Shown here: positions 32,420 through 41,567 of the stretch, one piece after another
Layout of the letters: every line of letters begins with the position of its first letter
Position numbering within the stretch: the first letter of the stretch is position 1
NCBI RefSeq assembly: GCF_003568845.1
Contig: NZ_CP030127.1
Location: forward strand, 62,001-126,000
Source of the DNA: Indioceanicola profundi
GTDB lineage: Bacteria; Pseudomonadota; Alphaproteobacteria; Azospirillales; Azospirillaceae
Direction of reading: 5' to 3'
Length of the DNA: 64,000 bases
Program-made: the position numbers and the translations under genes
The notes under the pieces: generated by a model
Told to the model about the DNA's origin: nothing
Seen by the model: the letters and a program-made list of their open reading frames with translations, nothing else
Databases searched by the model: none

Positions 32420-32442
32420 TTGCGCCTGGGGGGGCATCACCG

Positions 32443-33396
32443 ATGATTGGACAGGAACTACGTACCTTCCGGGAAGAACGGCTGAAGCTCAGTCAATCGG
32501 ACTTCGCGGCATGGCTCAATGCACGGCTGTCGCGCCGTTATGACAAGGCCCGGATCAGCCGGTGGGAGTCCGGACGGGAGCCTATTCCAGAACCCGTATC
32601 CCGTCACCTGAAGGAGAGGCGCATGGGCGTCACGATCGCAATCGCCAACCAGAAGGGTGGCGTCGGAAAAACCACAACAGCTGTCAACCTGGCTTCGGCT
32701 TTGGCGGAAATCGGCCGCAAAGTCTTGGTCGTGGACGCCGATCCCCAGGCGAGTGCAACGGCCGCCGTTGGGCTGGACGCCTTCGAGTATGAGCAGCGTC
32801 AGGCGACGCTCTACCATGTGCTCTTTGGCAAGGTGGACGTCTCCCAGGCGCTGATCCAGATCGAGTCCGCGCGCTTTGACCTTCTTCCATCCGGCATTTC
32901 GCTGGCGGAAGGTGAGATGCGTATCCGCAATGAGGCGGGGGGTGAACTGGTGCTCCGCGAAGCTCTCCAGCCGCTGCACGACGTCTATGATTTCATTCTG
33001 ATCGACACTCCCCCGAATCTCGGCCCCATGACGGCGAACGGCCTTGCCGCCGCGCACAAGGTGCTGATCCCGGTCAAGACGGCGTTCCTGGACATGCTTG
33101 GAATTCCGCTGCTGCTGGAAACTGTTGGGAAGCTTCAGCGCAGGCTCAATCCCAGCCTGACAGTCGTCGGTATCCTTCCCACGCTTCACGACCCGCGTCT
33201 CAGCGTGAACCGGCAGGTTCTGGAGGAGCTGCATGAGCGGCTTGGTGCGCGGACGCGGATTTTCCCGCCAGTCCACCGCGCCACCGGATTCGACCAAGCT
33301 TCCTATAATGGCGAGGTGGCGCTGAAAGTGCTGCCGACGGATCATCCCGTGAATTCGTACCGCACTGTGGCTAAGGAGCTGGCCAATGAAGCTTAA
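32443..33396 (+). CDS. parA: ParA partition ATPase with N-terminal HTH
   Basis: The 317-residue protein starts with an XRE-like helix-turn-helix region (about residues 3-58: [20 protein letters not shown] ... [12 protein letters not shown]) followed by a complete ParA ATPase: deviant Walker A KGGVGKTT (71-78), VDADPQAS, and [11 protein letters not shown]-bearing ParA proteins of plasmid type Ia both move DNA and repress their own operon. The gene overlaps parB by 11 bp. An internal ATG at 32623 (residue 61) has a strong AAGGAG site 6 bases upstream, so a short ParA without the HTH may also be made. Confidence 0.94.
   Translation: MIGQELRTFREERLKLSQSDFAAWLNARLSRRYDKARISRWESGREPIPEPVSRHLKERRMGVTIAIANQKGGVGKTTTAVNLASALAEIGRKVLVVDADPQASATAAVGLDAFEYEQRQATLYHVLFGKVDVSQALIQIESARFDLLPSGISLAEGEMRIRNEAGGELVLREALQPLHDVYDFILIDTPPNLGPMTANGLAAAHKVLIPVKTAFLDMLGIPLLLETVGKLQRRLNPSLTVVGILPTLHDPRLSVNRQVLEELHERLGARTRIFPPVHRATGFDQASYNGEVALKVLPTDHPVNSYRTVAKELANEA
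32611..32625 (+). promoter_or_regulatory. Internal ribosome site and start within parA
   Basis: AAGGAG at 32611-32616 lies six bases before an in-frame ATG at 32623, exactly at the junction between the HTH and ATPase domains. Confidence 0.5.
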
Positions 33397-34243
33397 GCGC
33401 CGGGAGACCTTTGGAACCGCGATCGACCGGGTGGCCAAGGACCCGCTCTTCGGTACCTCTGCCGACTTTCCCCGTCTGCTTGAACTCGATGTCGGGCAGC
33501 TCCAACCCCGTGCCGATCAGCCTCGTCGGCATTTCGATCCATCGGCTTTGGAAGAACTGGCCGCCAGCATGGCGCGGGTGCGGCTGATCCACCCAATCCT
33601 GGTGAGGGAGCGGGAGGACGCGCCAGGCGTCTTCGAGATCGTTTCGGGCGAGCGGCGCTGGCGTGCGGCACAGATGCTGGGATGGTCCACCATCTTCGCC
33701 ATTGTCACGACGGGCGATGTGGATGAGATCGCCCTGATCGAGAACCTGCAACGTCAGGATCTGAATGCGCTTGAGGAGGCCAACGGCCTCCAGCGGCTTC
33801 TGGACAAGCACGGCTACACGCAGGAAGAACTCGGTGCCGCCGTCGGAAAGAGCCAGGGCCAGGTCAGTGCGTTGCTCCGCCTGCGGACGCTTCACCCGAC
33901 GATCCAGACCGAGTATCCGACATCGGATAAGCAGGTTGCCCGTTCATTGCTGATCGAGCTTGCAACGATCGACGATCCGGACCGGCAGCTTGCCCTCTGG
34001 CAGCGCGCCAAGGACGGTACCCTGACCGTGCGTGCGTTGCGTCAGGAGAAGGCGGGTCATGCTATTCCAACGCCGAGCGTGCCTCGCGAGAAAGGTGGCG
34101 CCAAGGTTCTGATTTCCGGGCTGGATCGGGTGGTGAAGGAATTGGAGCGGGTCAAGTCGGCCCAGGGTACGCTCGATACTTCCAGCCGAAGCCAGCTGCG
34201 GGACATGGCAGCCCGCATTTCTACCCTGCTGGACGAGATATAA
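33386..34243 (+). CDS. parB: ParB partition protein
   Basis: The 285-residue protein has the ParB/Srx core: [20 protein letters not shown], then [28 protein letters not shown], and [27 protein letters not shown], which carries the CTP-binding ENLQR region, followed by HTH ([21 protein letters not shown]). It should bind the four parS-like palindromes at 31166-34266, one of which is inside its own gene (33914-33929). It is co-transcribed with parA. The GERRW and ENLQR motifs suggest it is a CTPase clamp. Confidence 0.94.
   Translation: MKLKRRETFGTAIDRVAKDPLFGTSADFPRLLELDVGQLQPRADQPRRHFDPSALEELAASMARVRLIHPILVREREDAPGVFEIVSGERRWRAAQMLGWSTIFAIVTTGDVDEIALIENLQRQDLNALEEANGLQRLLDKHGYTQEELGAAVGKSQGQVSALLRLRTLHPTIQTEYPTSDKQVARSLLIELATIDDPDRQLALWQRAKDGTLTVRALRQEKAGHAIPTPSVPREKGGAKVLISGLDRVVKELERVKSAQGTLDTSSRSQLRDMAARISTLLDEI
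33914..33929. promoter_or_regulatory. parS-like site 3, inside parB
   Basis: TATCCGACATCGGATA differs from the perfect palindrome by one central base. It lies within the parB coding sequence. Confidence 0.75.
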
Positions 34244-34248
34244 TCCGC

Positions 34249-34266
34249 CTATCCGACGTCGGATAG
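34249..34266. promoter_or_regulatory. parS-like site 4
   Basis: CTATCCGACGTCGGATAG is a perfect 18-bp palindrome in the 29-bp space between the convergent parB and RHE_PE00001-type genes. It is the best match of the four. Confidence 0.85.
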
Positions 34267-34272
34267 CCTGCG

Positions 34273-35406
34273 TCAGGCCGGGGTGGCCTGCCATACCCAA
34301 TGGCTGCCCCGCTTACTGATCTCTTGAATGTGGCCGGCCGCTTTCAACTCTTCCAGCATGTTCAGAATGCCTTGCTTGGTGGTGCCGATGAGGGATGCTG
34401 CTTCGGTACTGCCGATAGCCGGCCGCTCAATCATGACCTGGGCGAGGCGGGGCAGGCGGCTGGAACTTCGGCGGCCGAGGCTTGCCTGCATCAACCGGTC
34501 ATGCTGACGCGTCAATTCTGACAATAAGTCCAGGCCACGCCGGGCTGCTCTATCCACGCCGCGCAGCCACGCCTCCTCCCAGCCAAGCCGCCAGGGGGCG
34601 AAGTCTCCGGCATGCCCAAGAAAGCCGGCCGACACCGGCAGGCTCAATCCATCCAGCACGCCCATACGCCAGGGCCAAGCAACGGCAAGTACGCGGCCAA
34701 CACAGCCGCCCACGCTGTCCGCCAAGCCTTCCTCATGCCAGAGGGTTACGATCTCTGCGCCGACCAGCAGAGGAGAGCGGCTGCGCCATGCCTCAATGCG
34801 CTCCGGCATGAATATCCTGGCCAAGCCTTCCGCCGCCGTCTGTCGCTCCGCCCGTTGTTCGCGCAGCCAGCCGGGCAAGGCCCCCATCCGATCACCCGTG
34901 CGCCGACCGATAACCCCAGCCAGTCGTGTCAGCCGTCGCGGCGTCCAGAAGGACCGGGGGCTCCGCCGTGCCGCTAGACGAAGGATGTCCAGGATTTGCA
35001 GCCCGGCGGAAAGGGCAGGGGAGGGCGCGCCCTCGTGACCCAGACCACACTCCCATGCGAGCAGATCGCCAGCATCCAGCAGATGGCCGTCCAGCCGCGC
35101 CGATGCTGCCGCCTCCAGCAACATCATTCGCGCCTCCCACCCAATACGCACCGGTTCCGGTGCCGCCCGTAGACGTCCGTCGAGGCGGCCTACGGAAATC
35201 CCGGCCTCGATCGCCACTTCAGCGCTCACGGCGCTCGATTCCTTGCCGCGCTGTAGCCTTCCTTTCGAAGCCGGCGCCGCGAACAGATCCTCATCCGACA
35301 CAATGGCCAAGTCCGGCGAAGGGCAATCTAGAATCGGATCCTCATCCTCCTCATCCCACCTGCGTTCCGGTAAGATGTCTTCATGGGAAGAGAAGCGGAT
35401 TCTCAT
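34273..35406 (-). CDS. RHE_PE00001-family (DUF1612/HTH) plasmid protein
   Basis: The 377-residue protein has the pattern of the RHE_PE00001 family seen next to plasmid partition and replication genes in Rhizobiales: EARMMLLEAAASARLDGHLLDAGDLLAWE in the middle and a C-terminal winged helix (AIGSTEAASLIGTTKQGILNMLEELKAAGHIQEIS). The helix-turn-helix suggests DNA binding. It is convergent with parAB. Its exact role is unknown, and plasmid maintenance or regulation is the common assumption. Confidence 0.72.
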   Translation of the reverse strand: MRIRFSSHEDILPERRWDEEDEDPILDCPSPDLAIVSDEDLFAAPASKGRLQRGKESSAVSAEVAIEAGISVGRLDGRLRAAPEPVRIGWEARMMLLEAAASARLDGHLLDAGDLLAWECGLGHEGAPSPALSAGLQILDILRLAARRSPRSFWTPRRLTRLAGVIGRRTGDRMGALPGWLREQRAERQTAAEGLARIFMPERIEAWRSRSPLLVGAEIVTLWHEEGLADSVGGCVGRVLAVAWPWRMGVLDGLSLPVSAGFLGHAGDFAPWRLGWEEAWLRGVDRAARRGLDLLSELTRQHDRLMQASLGRRSSSRLPRLAQVMIERPAIGSTEAASLIGTTKQGILNMLEELKAAGHIQEISKRGSHWVWQATPA

Positions 35407-35670
35407 TGTGGTCCATCAGAAAAATATGGCGGAGCGAACGTCTTGGAATCTCACGGGGAGAGAGGCCAATCGTCAAGCGAAATGCAGCTTAGCTGGTGTA
35501 TGGGCTCTGGCACAAAGTTTAATGCTGGCTGTAAGGCCTGTACGGAGCCCGCAGTCTCAGGCCGCGGCATTGGGCAGGGTAGCGATAAGGACGGCCTGAC
35601 CAGGCATGTTGTTTGCGGAAATGGATGCGGCTTGGCGGCCGTCCGGCTTCATTGCGGTCGCGGGTATGGG

Positions 35671-36150
35671 CTACTCGTTATTTGAGCTCACCTTGTACTG
35701 CTGATCCGTAACCTGCTCCATCCAGTCGACGACTTCGCCCTCGACATGCTCCTGGATGGCGATATGGGCCATGCTGTTGGTGGCGGTGGCACCATGCCAA
35801 TGCTTCACCCCGGGCGGAATCCAGACGACGTCTCCGGGCCGGATTTCTTGCCGCTCGCCTTCCCATTGCTGGACCCAGCCCGTCCCCGCGGTCACGATCA
35901 GGGTCTGGCCGGCGGGGTGGGCGTGCCAAGCGGTGCGTGCGCCGGGCGCGAAGCTGACATTGGCCCCGGCGGCTCGGGTGTGCTCCGTTGCCTGGAACAA
36001 CGGGTTCACGATCACGACGCCGGTGAAGCTGGCTGCGGGGCCGCTGGCGGAGGGGCGTGTACCGTTCCGCGTGACCTCGATGCCCTGCGCCAGGGCGGGC
36101 GCGCCGGCCAGAAGCGTTCCCGACAATATGGCTGCTGCAAGCGTTTTCAT
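35671..36150 (-). CDS. Secreted cupin protein
   Basis: From ATG 36150 the product is 159 residues with a signal peptide ([22 protein letters not shown]). The cupin core has the metal motif in [22 protein letters not shown] and a second motif in [21 protein letters not shown]. Similar small cupins are often annotated as carboxymuconolactone- or mandelonitrile-lyase-like, but function is not fixed by sequence. It follows the MFS and LysR genes in the same direction. Confidence 0.82.
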   Translation of the reverse strand: MKTLAAAILSGTLLAGAPALAQGIEVTRNGTRPSASGPAASFTGVVIVNPLFQATEHTRAAGANVSFAPGARTAWHAHPAGQTLIVTAGTGWVQQWEGERQEIRPGDVVWIPPGVKHWHGATATNSMAHIAIQEHVEGEVVDWMEQVTDQQYKVSSNNE

Positions 36151-36307
36151 AACCTTCTCCCGATAGGGTCGCGAGTGTGGGGTGGCGCTGAGCGTATCCT
36201 CGATCGACCCAGGCCACGAATTCGGAGCGGGGTGTCGGCGGCGGGCCGGACGTTGGCCCCATGGGAAACCAGCCACAGCCGGGACTGCGGCCCATGCTGC
36301 CCGCGCC

Positions 36308-37501
36308 TCATCCCTTCACGGCTGCGCGGGCCGCCAGGTAAGCGACGAGCCCGGAGATGCAGAGGATCATGGCACTGGCCGAGAAAGCCGCTTGGTGGCC
36401 GCCCATGTCGTACAGAACGCCGCCGAACGCAGCGCCCGCCGTGATCGCCAACTGGATGGCGGCCACCATGAGCCCTCCGCCGGCCTCGGCGTCGTCGGGC
36501 ATCGCCTTGGTCAGCCAGGTCCACCATGCGACGGGCGCTGCGGTGCCGATCAGCCCCCAGCCCGCGAGCAGGATGCCCGTCGGAACAGGAAAGGCGCCCA
36601 ATACGATGAGAGCAACCGCGATCAACGCCATTGCAATCGGTGTTGCGACCAGCACGCCGTAAAGGCTCTTCCGCAAGACGAAGCCGATGAGATAGGTGCC
36701 CAACAGCCCGGCACCGCCGATAACGAGCAGGATCAGCGAGAGCGTGGAGACGTCCAGGCGGGTGACGCTCTCCAGGAACGGTCTCAGATAGGTGAACAGG
36801 GCAAACTGCCCCATGAATAGGAGCGTGACCGCAGCCATGCCATACTTTGCCTGCGGCCGTCCCAGGACTTTGAAGACATTCGTTGTCCTGGTACTGCGGT
36901 CGGAGGGCATCGCGGGAAGGCTCGTGAACAGCCAGACAAGCGTGATCGCGGCGAGCGGAACAACACTGAAGAAGGCTCCGCGCCAGCCGATATACTGGCC
37001 GAGAAAGCTGCCCAGGGGCACTGCGATGGTCGTGGCCAGCGCGTTTCCGCCATTCAGGAGCGCCAAGGCGCGTGGCACCTGGTCGTCCGGCACCAACCGC
37101 ATGACGGTTGCCGTGGACATCGACCAGAAGCCGCCGATGACGACGCCGATGAGGGCGCGCCCGGCCATGAGCACCGTGAAGTTCGGCGCAAAAGTAACGA
37201 TGAGCCCCGAGGCGATCATCAGCAGCGCAAGCGCCAAGAGAACCCTGCGGCGGTCGATGCCCCTCGTCACCGACGAGATGAGAAGGCTCGTCATAACAGC
37301 AAAAATGCCTGACACCGATATTACCTGGCCGGCTCCGCCTTCCGTCAGGTGAAGGTCGGCTGCGATCGGCGTCAGAAGGCTGACCGGCATGAACTCGGAA
37401 GCGATCAGTGTCGAGACGCAAAGGGTGAGGGCGAAAACGGCTCCCCATCCTGCGGTCTGCGAGGAGGTGGTGCCGGCCGGATCGGCGGCTTGGAATGTCA
37501 T
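36308..37501 (-). CDS. MFS transporter, DHA1-type efflux pump
   Basis: Starting at ATG 37501, the 397-residue protein shows twelve predicted membrane helices and the family-2.A.1.2 pattern near the N-terminus ([19 protein letters not shown], then [15 protein letters not shown], and [15 protein letters not shown]). Such pumps export drugs, sugars or nucleosides. A LysR gene lies 167 bp upstream in the same direction and a secreted cupin follows. Substrate is unknown. Confidence 0.87.
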   Translation of the reverse strand: MTFQAADPAGTTSSQTAGWGAVFALTLCVSTLIASEFMPVSLLTPIAADLHLTEGGAGQVISVSGIFAVMTSLLISSVTRGIDRRRVLLALALLMIASGLIVTFAPNFTVLMAGRALIGVVIGGFWSMSTATVMRLVPDDQVPRALALLNGGNALATTIAVPLGSFLGQYIGWRGAFFSVVPLAAITLVWLFTSLPAMPSDRSTRTTNVFKVLGRPQAKYGMAAVTLLFMGQFALFTYLRPFLESVTRLDVSTLSLILLVIGGAGLLGTYLIGFVLRKSLYGVLVATPIAMALIAVALIVLGAFPVPTGILLAGWGLIGTAAPVAWWTWLTKAMPDDAEAGGGLMVAAIQLAITAGAAFGGVLYDMGGHQAAFSASAMILCISGLVAYLAARAAVKG

Positions 37502-37668
37502 CGATAGCTCGATCGGCTCATGGCGCCGGCAACATGCTTCGGCTCCGGACAGGGCGGACGAGGTGTCCGCAGCCATGAGATAGCAAGGAGGACCTGGGCG
37601 GAGCAGGCGGTCCTGGCTTGATGGATCAATGTGCGGAATTCAACGATCCATAGCCGGATGCCCGATGT

Positions 37669-38577
37669 TCAAAGCCCCAGCGGCCGGATCTCGCGCACGA
37701 GATCGATGAACAGACGCAGCGCCGCGGGCACTTGGCGCCGGCTCGAATAGTAGATGTGGAAACCCGGCCCGAGCGGCGCCCATTCATCCAGAACGCTGAC
37801 GAGGGCGCCTTCCAACAGCGCTTGGCGCACCATCGGCTCGCAGACATACATCAGCCCCGAGCCCGCCTTCACGGCTGTCAGCGCGACCTGTCCCTGGTCG
37901 ACGATGAGCGCCCCAGGCACGCTGACGTCCAGTCGCTCCTCGCCGCGTTCGAATTCCCATCGATAAATACGGTCGTCGCCAATGCGGATGCGGATACAGC
38001 GATATGACCGAAGCTCATCGGGATGGGTTGGCGCGCCGAACCGCTCGACATAAGCTGGAGCCGCAACAACGAGCCAACGGATATCGGCCGACAGGCGTTG
38101 GGCGATCATGTCCTCAGGCACGGTGCCGCCATAGCGGATGCCGGCATCGTACCCGCCGTCGATCACATCGATCATGCGGTTGCTGACGGAGACCTCAAGC
38201 TCCACGTCGGGATAGCGATCGAGAAAGGTGGACAGGACAGGGGCGACCAGATGGTCGGCGGCCTCGGTCGGAACGCTCAGCCGGATTCGTCCCATCGGGG
38301 CGTCGCGGAAGCGGTTGAGGACGTCGACCGCATGTCCGATCTCGTCAAATGGTTTGAGGATCGCAGACTGGAGCGCCTCGCCGGCCGCGGTCAGCGTCAC
38401 GCTGCGGCTGGTGCGGTTCAGCAGGCGGACGCCAAGACGCTCCTCCAAGCCGCGGAGCGCGTGGCTCAGCGCTGAGGCGCTGATCCCGAGTTCGAGCCCG
38501 GCCCGACGGAAGTTCCGATGCTTGGCGATCTCAAGGAAGTAGGAAAGGTCGGCGAAGTCCGATCGGCGAAACTGCAT
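37669..38577 (-). CDS. LysR-family regulator
   Basis: The 302-residue protein has the LysR HTH (FADLSYFLEIAKHRNFRRAGLELGISASALSHALRGLEERLG) and a periplasmic-binding-like effector domain (RIRLSVPTEAADHLVAPVLS). It lies upstream of and in the same direction as the MFS gene, so it may control it. The effector is unknown. Confidence 0.92.
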   Translation of the reverse strand: MQFRRSDFADLSYFLEIAKHRNFRRAGLELGISASALSHALRGLEERLGVRLLNRTSRSVTLTAAGEALQSAILKPFDEIGHAVDVLNRFRDAPMGRIRLSVPTEAADHLVAPVLSTFLDRYPDVELEVSVSNRMIDVIDGGYDAGIRYGGTVPEDMIAQRLSADIRWLVVAAPAYVERFGAPTHPDELRSYRCIRIRIGDDRIYRWEFERGEERLDVSVPGALIVDQGQVALTAVKAGSGLMYVCEPMVRQALLEGALVSVLDEWAPLGPGFHIYYSSRRQVPAALRLFIDLVREIRPLGL

Positions 38578-38711
38578 CGGGCCACGGCTCCATGGCTGGG
38601 AAGATTGTCGAAACCGGGCTGCCAGAGGTTAGGCGACCGCATTGCGCCAACAAGGGCCTTGACGATCCAGCCCCGCACCCGCCGGGTTCACCTCCGCTTT
38701 TTCGGGCGAGA

Positions 38712-39197
38712 CTACTCCACCTCCAACTCAATCCTAGCTGTAATCGCCCCTGGTTGGCGGAGCGCCTCCACACCTGCCTCGATGCGGCCCAAGGGGATCA
38801 GGCCCGCCGAGTAGTGAAAATCATGATAGAATACGGCCAGATTGCCCCATGGGCTGTAGAATGTGATGTCTCCAGCTGAAGGAGCGTAGCCAGCCGGTGC
38901 ACCGTCGCGGGTCAGTCTGTGAGGCAGGTTACTTATCTTTTCGGTGCTGCCGTAATCCTCCAGCGTCAGGGTCAGCGGCAACATGGCGGCGAATTCCCGG
39001 GCCGCCTTGCTGTCATTCAAGGTTCCAGTGAGAACGGCGTCCGCCAGGATAATCCGGATCTCGGTGGCCATGATTGGGGTCTCGTCGGGCATGATGCGCG
39101 CGGGCTGCGGCCGCGGAGGGCTTTGGGACCCTGCCTCGAAGCCGAGGCCAGCGATGACCAGGATGGGGACGGTTACAATGGAAAGACGTTTTGGCAT
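38712..39197 (-). CDS. Secreted cyclophilin-like domain protein
   Basis: From ATG 39197 the product is 161 residues with a signal peptide (LSIVTVPILVIAGLGFEAGS). The remainder has a cyclophilin-like fold pattern: DAVLTGTLNDSKAAREFAAMLP, then LTLEDYGSTEKISNLP, DITFYSPWGNLAVFYHDFHYS. Members of this family are uncharacterised and do not show the classic peptidyl-prolyl isomerase catalytic set. It lies just downstream of the frameshifted reductase-like gene. Confidence 0.78.
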   Translation of the reverse strand: MPKRLSIVTVPILVIAGLGFEAGSQSPPRPQPARIMPDETPIMATEIRIILADAVLTGTLNDSKAAREFAAMLPLTLTLEDYGSTEKISNLPHRLTRDGAPAGYAPSAGDITFYSPWGNLAVFYHDFHYSAGLIPLGRIEAGVEALRQPGAITARIELEVE

Positions 39198-39279
39198 TCG
39201 CCTCCATACGCCTCGATGGCTGGAACATCCCGCATCCTTCACGATGCGTTGAACCGGGCTCATCGGTCCGCTCTCCACG

Positions 39280-39965
39280 TCAGGCGTTATCGACACGGTA
39301 TCTCAGCCAGACGGCGCCCTCCTCCATGACTTGGCTACCCAAGAGGTGCATGGCCTGGACCGGCGCGTGCTTGCCGGCGTCGGCCGGAGTGGAGTCGAAC
39401 ACGCTCGGCGCGCCCGCCGCGCCGTCGACCAGGCGATCAGGCTGATCTCGTCGACAAGGCCGGCGCGCAGGAAGGCCCCGTTGGCTATACCGCCGCCTTC
39501 GAGAAGCAGGCGCTCCACCCCGACCTCCTGGTTGAAGGCCTCCAACGCGCGGCGCAGGTCCAGGCTGGTCTCGCCGGCGACGACGTAGGAGACGCCATCC
39601 GACCGGAGTCCGGCGAGATGGGCGTCCGGAACCTGCTCGGTAAGAACAACGACGATCAGGTCGCCGCCGATATCCGACCGTCCCCAGGCGATCTTCCCCT
39701 GCGCATCGAGCACCACGGCATAGCTTGGCGCATCGCGTGTGGAAAACCAAGGCTCGCGCGGGAAGGTGATATCGGCGACGGCCGGATAGCTCCCGGCCTT
39801 CGCGAACTCCTGACCGGTCACGCGGCCGACCAGCCAAGCCTGACCGCCAAGCTCCTGGTGCAGGCGCTCGAACAGATCGGTCTCCAGGCCATGCGGACGC
39901 CAGCGGCTTGGCAGAATCCGGCCATCGATGCTCGATCCCATATGGCAGATGATGTGCGGCTTCAA
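39280..39965 (-). pseudogene. Dihydrofolate-reductase-like (RibD C-terminal) gene with a frameshift
   Basis: The ATG at 39965 opens a frame with the RibD/DHFR-like pattern (KPHIICHMGSSIDGRILPS, GQAWLVGRVT, VERLLLEGGGIANGAFLRAGLVDEISLI). Near 39440 the frame turns into an Arg-rich unrelated tail, while the family's expected continuation (LVDGAAGAPSVFDSTPADAG ... AVWLRYRVDN) appears in the adjacent frame to a stop at 39280. One lost base in a C-rich run (ATCGCCTGGTC) would explain it. It may be a broken gene or a sequencing error. The intact protein would be about 228 residues. Confidence 0.78.
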
Positions 39966-40385
39966 GTTTCACTCCCAGTGCTTGCCGTGAAAGCCGCGCT
40001 CTTGGCGAAAATCCGGTGCAGATTGCTTCTTCTGGTCTCAAGCCTCCCGGCTTTGTTGGCGAGGCTCCGACGTGGCATACTGTCAACCTCTTGAAGGTAG
40101 TTGCGCGATGCCGGCGAGATGAGCCGGCTTTGTCATTATGGGGCGGTGAGCCGATTTCATCGCTGTAGCCAGCCTGACTGTGCCCTTACCTCAGCCTTCT
40201 GTACCCCGTTGCCTATGTCCGGGCGGACGTTGATCCGGACGGGATCGCTTCGGCCCTAATCTTTCGGAGTACGGCATTGAGGGGGCATGGCATCGGGATG
40301 TTAATGCCGTTAATGTCCAGCCCGGCCTCGGACGCTGCCGTTGACTGGTTCGTACCCGTGTACCTCAGCCACAACAGAGTTGCCC
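39966..40385. other. 420-bp intergenic region
   Basis: Between the reductase-like gene and the acyl-CoA dehydrogenase I see no convincing gene, hairpin or consensus promoter. A short GTTAATG direct repeat occurs near 40300. Confidence 0.5.
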
Positions 40386-41555
40386 ATGCTAGCCCAGGCT
40401 GGTGATCCTAACACGCTCGAACGCCTGCGGGGGATTGCCGCCGATATTGGCCGGTCCGTACTGGCTGCGGATGCCGTGGAGATCGATCAGGCCGGTCGCT
40501 GGCCGGAACGTGGTTTGCGCGCCCTTGCTGATGCAGGATTGATGGGCCTGCATATTCCAAAGCGCCTGGGCGGACAGGAACAGGGTCTGATCGCGCTCGC
40601 CGTCATTACGGAGGAGTTGGGACGACATTGCAGCTCGACAGCCATGTGCTTCGGCATGCACAGCGTTGCTGCAAAGGTCTTGTCGGCAAAGGCCACTCCG
40701 TACCATGAGGAGCATTTCCTCCGGCCGATCGCGCTGGGTCGCCATATCACGTCGCTGTCCTTGAGCGAGTCCGGGACAGGCGTGCACTTCTTCCTACCGC
40801 GGGCCCAATTCTATCAGGACGGCGACAGTCTCGTGCTGGAGGGCAGCAAGAGCTTTGTGACGAGCGGTGGCCAAGCTGACTCCTACGTGATGTCAGCGGT
40901 TGCGCCGGGCCAGGAACTCGATCCCGGCACCTTCACCTGTTTTGCCGTTGAAGCTGGCACGCCCGGCCTTGAGTGGCAGCAGGACTGGCAAGGGTTCGGC
41001 ATGCGGGGCAACAGCTCGCGTGGCGTGCGGCTCAACAGCGTTCGCATTCCTCGAGAGAACCTGCTTGGCGCACAAGGCGATGAGATCTGGTACGTGTTCG
41101 AGGTTGTCGCACCGTATTTCATCATCGCGATGGCGGGCGTATACCTTGGCATCGCACAAGCAGCGTTGGACGCAGCGACCGCCCACCTCAAGGAGCGCCA
41201 GCACACACATACGGGCGGAACGCTCAGCGAAGTTCCTGTCCTGGCAAACCAAGTCGCTGAAATGTGGATCGCGGTTCAGCGGACGCGCCAGCTTATCCAC
41301 CACGCCGCTCGTTCGGGAGATGCCGGTGATGCGCAGACGGCGCTCGCGTTGTTCGCGTCAAAGGCCGATGTCGCGGACATGGTGACCTTTGTTACGCAGC
41401 AAGCCATGATGCTGAGCGGCGGTAAGGGGTATGGGCAGAACAGCCACATCGCCCGGCTGATGCGCGATGCCCAAGCGGCACATGTCATGGCGCCGACCAC
41501 GCAGCTTCTCAAGACTTGGCTGGGCCGGTCGTTGCTCAACCTTCCACTGCTATAA
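40386..41555 (+). CDS. Acyl-CoA dehydrogenase family protein
   Basis: From ATG 40386 the product is 389 residues. It has LGGQEQGLIALAVITEELGRHCSS, SLSLSESGTGVHFFL (the FAD/substrate loop), WQGFGMRGNSSRGVRLNSVRIP, and a C-terminal helix bundle with MMLSGGKGYGQNSHIARLMRDAQ. This is the acyl-CoA dehydrogenase fold. A catalytic glutamate cannot be placed with certainty. The next gene, an HWE histidine kinase, starts 12 bp after its stop, which is an unusual neighbour. Confidence 0.88.
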   Translation: MLAQAGDPNTLERLRGIAADIGRSVLAADAVEIDQAGRWPERGLRALADAGLMGLHIPKRLGGQEQGLIALAVITEELGRHCSSTAMCFGMHSVAAKVLSAKATPYHEEHFLRPIALGRHITSLSLSESGTGVHFFLPRAQFYQDGDSLVLEGSKSFVTSGGQADSYVMSAVAPGQELDPGTFTCFAVEAGTPGLEWQQDWQGFGMRGNSSRGVRLNSVRIPRENLLGAQGDEIWYVFEVVAPYFIIAMAGVYLGIAQAALDAATAHLKERQHTHTGGTLSEVPVLANQVAEMWIAVQRTRQLIHHAARSGDAGDAQTALALFASKADVADMVTFVTQQAMMLSGGKGYGQNSHIARLMRDAQAAHVMAPTTQLLKTWLGRSLLNLPLL

Positions 41556-41567
41556 GGGGCGAATTGG

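Noticed and set aside
30944-35406. Complete replication origin at the par region
   Set aside because: Partition genes and parS-like sites are clear, but no replication initiator gene or iteron array was seen in the window.
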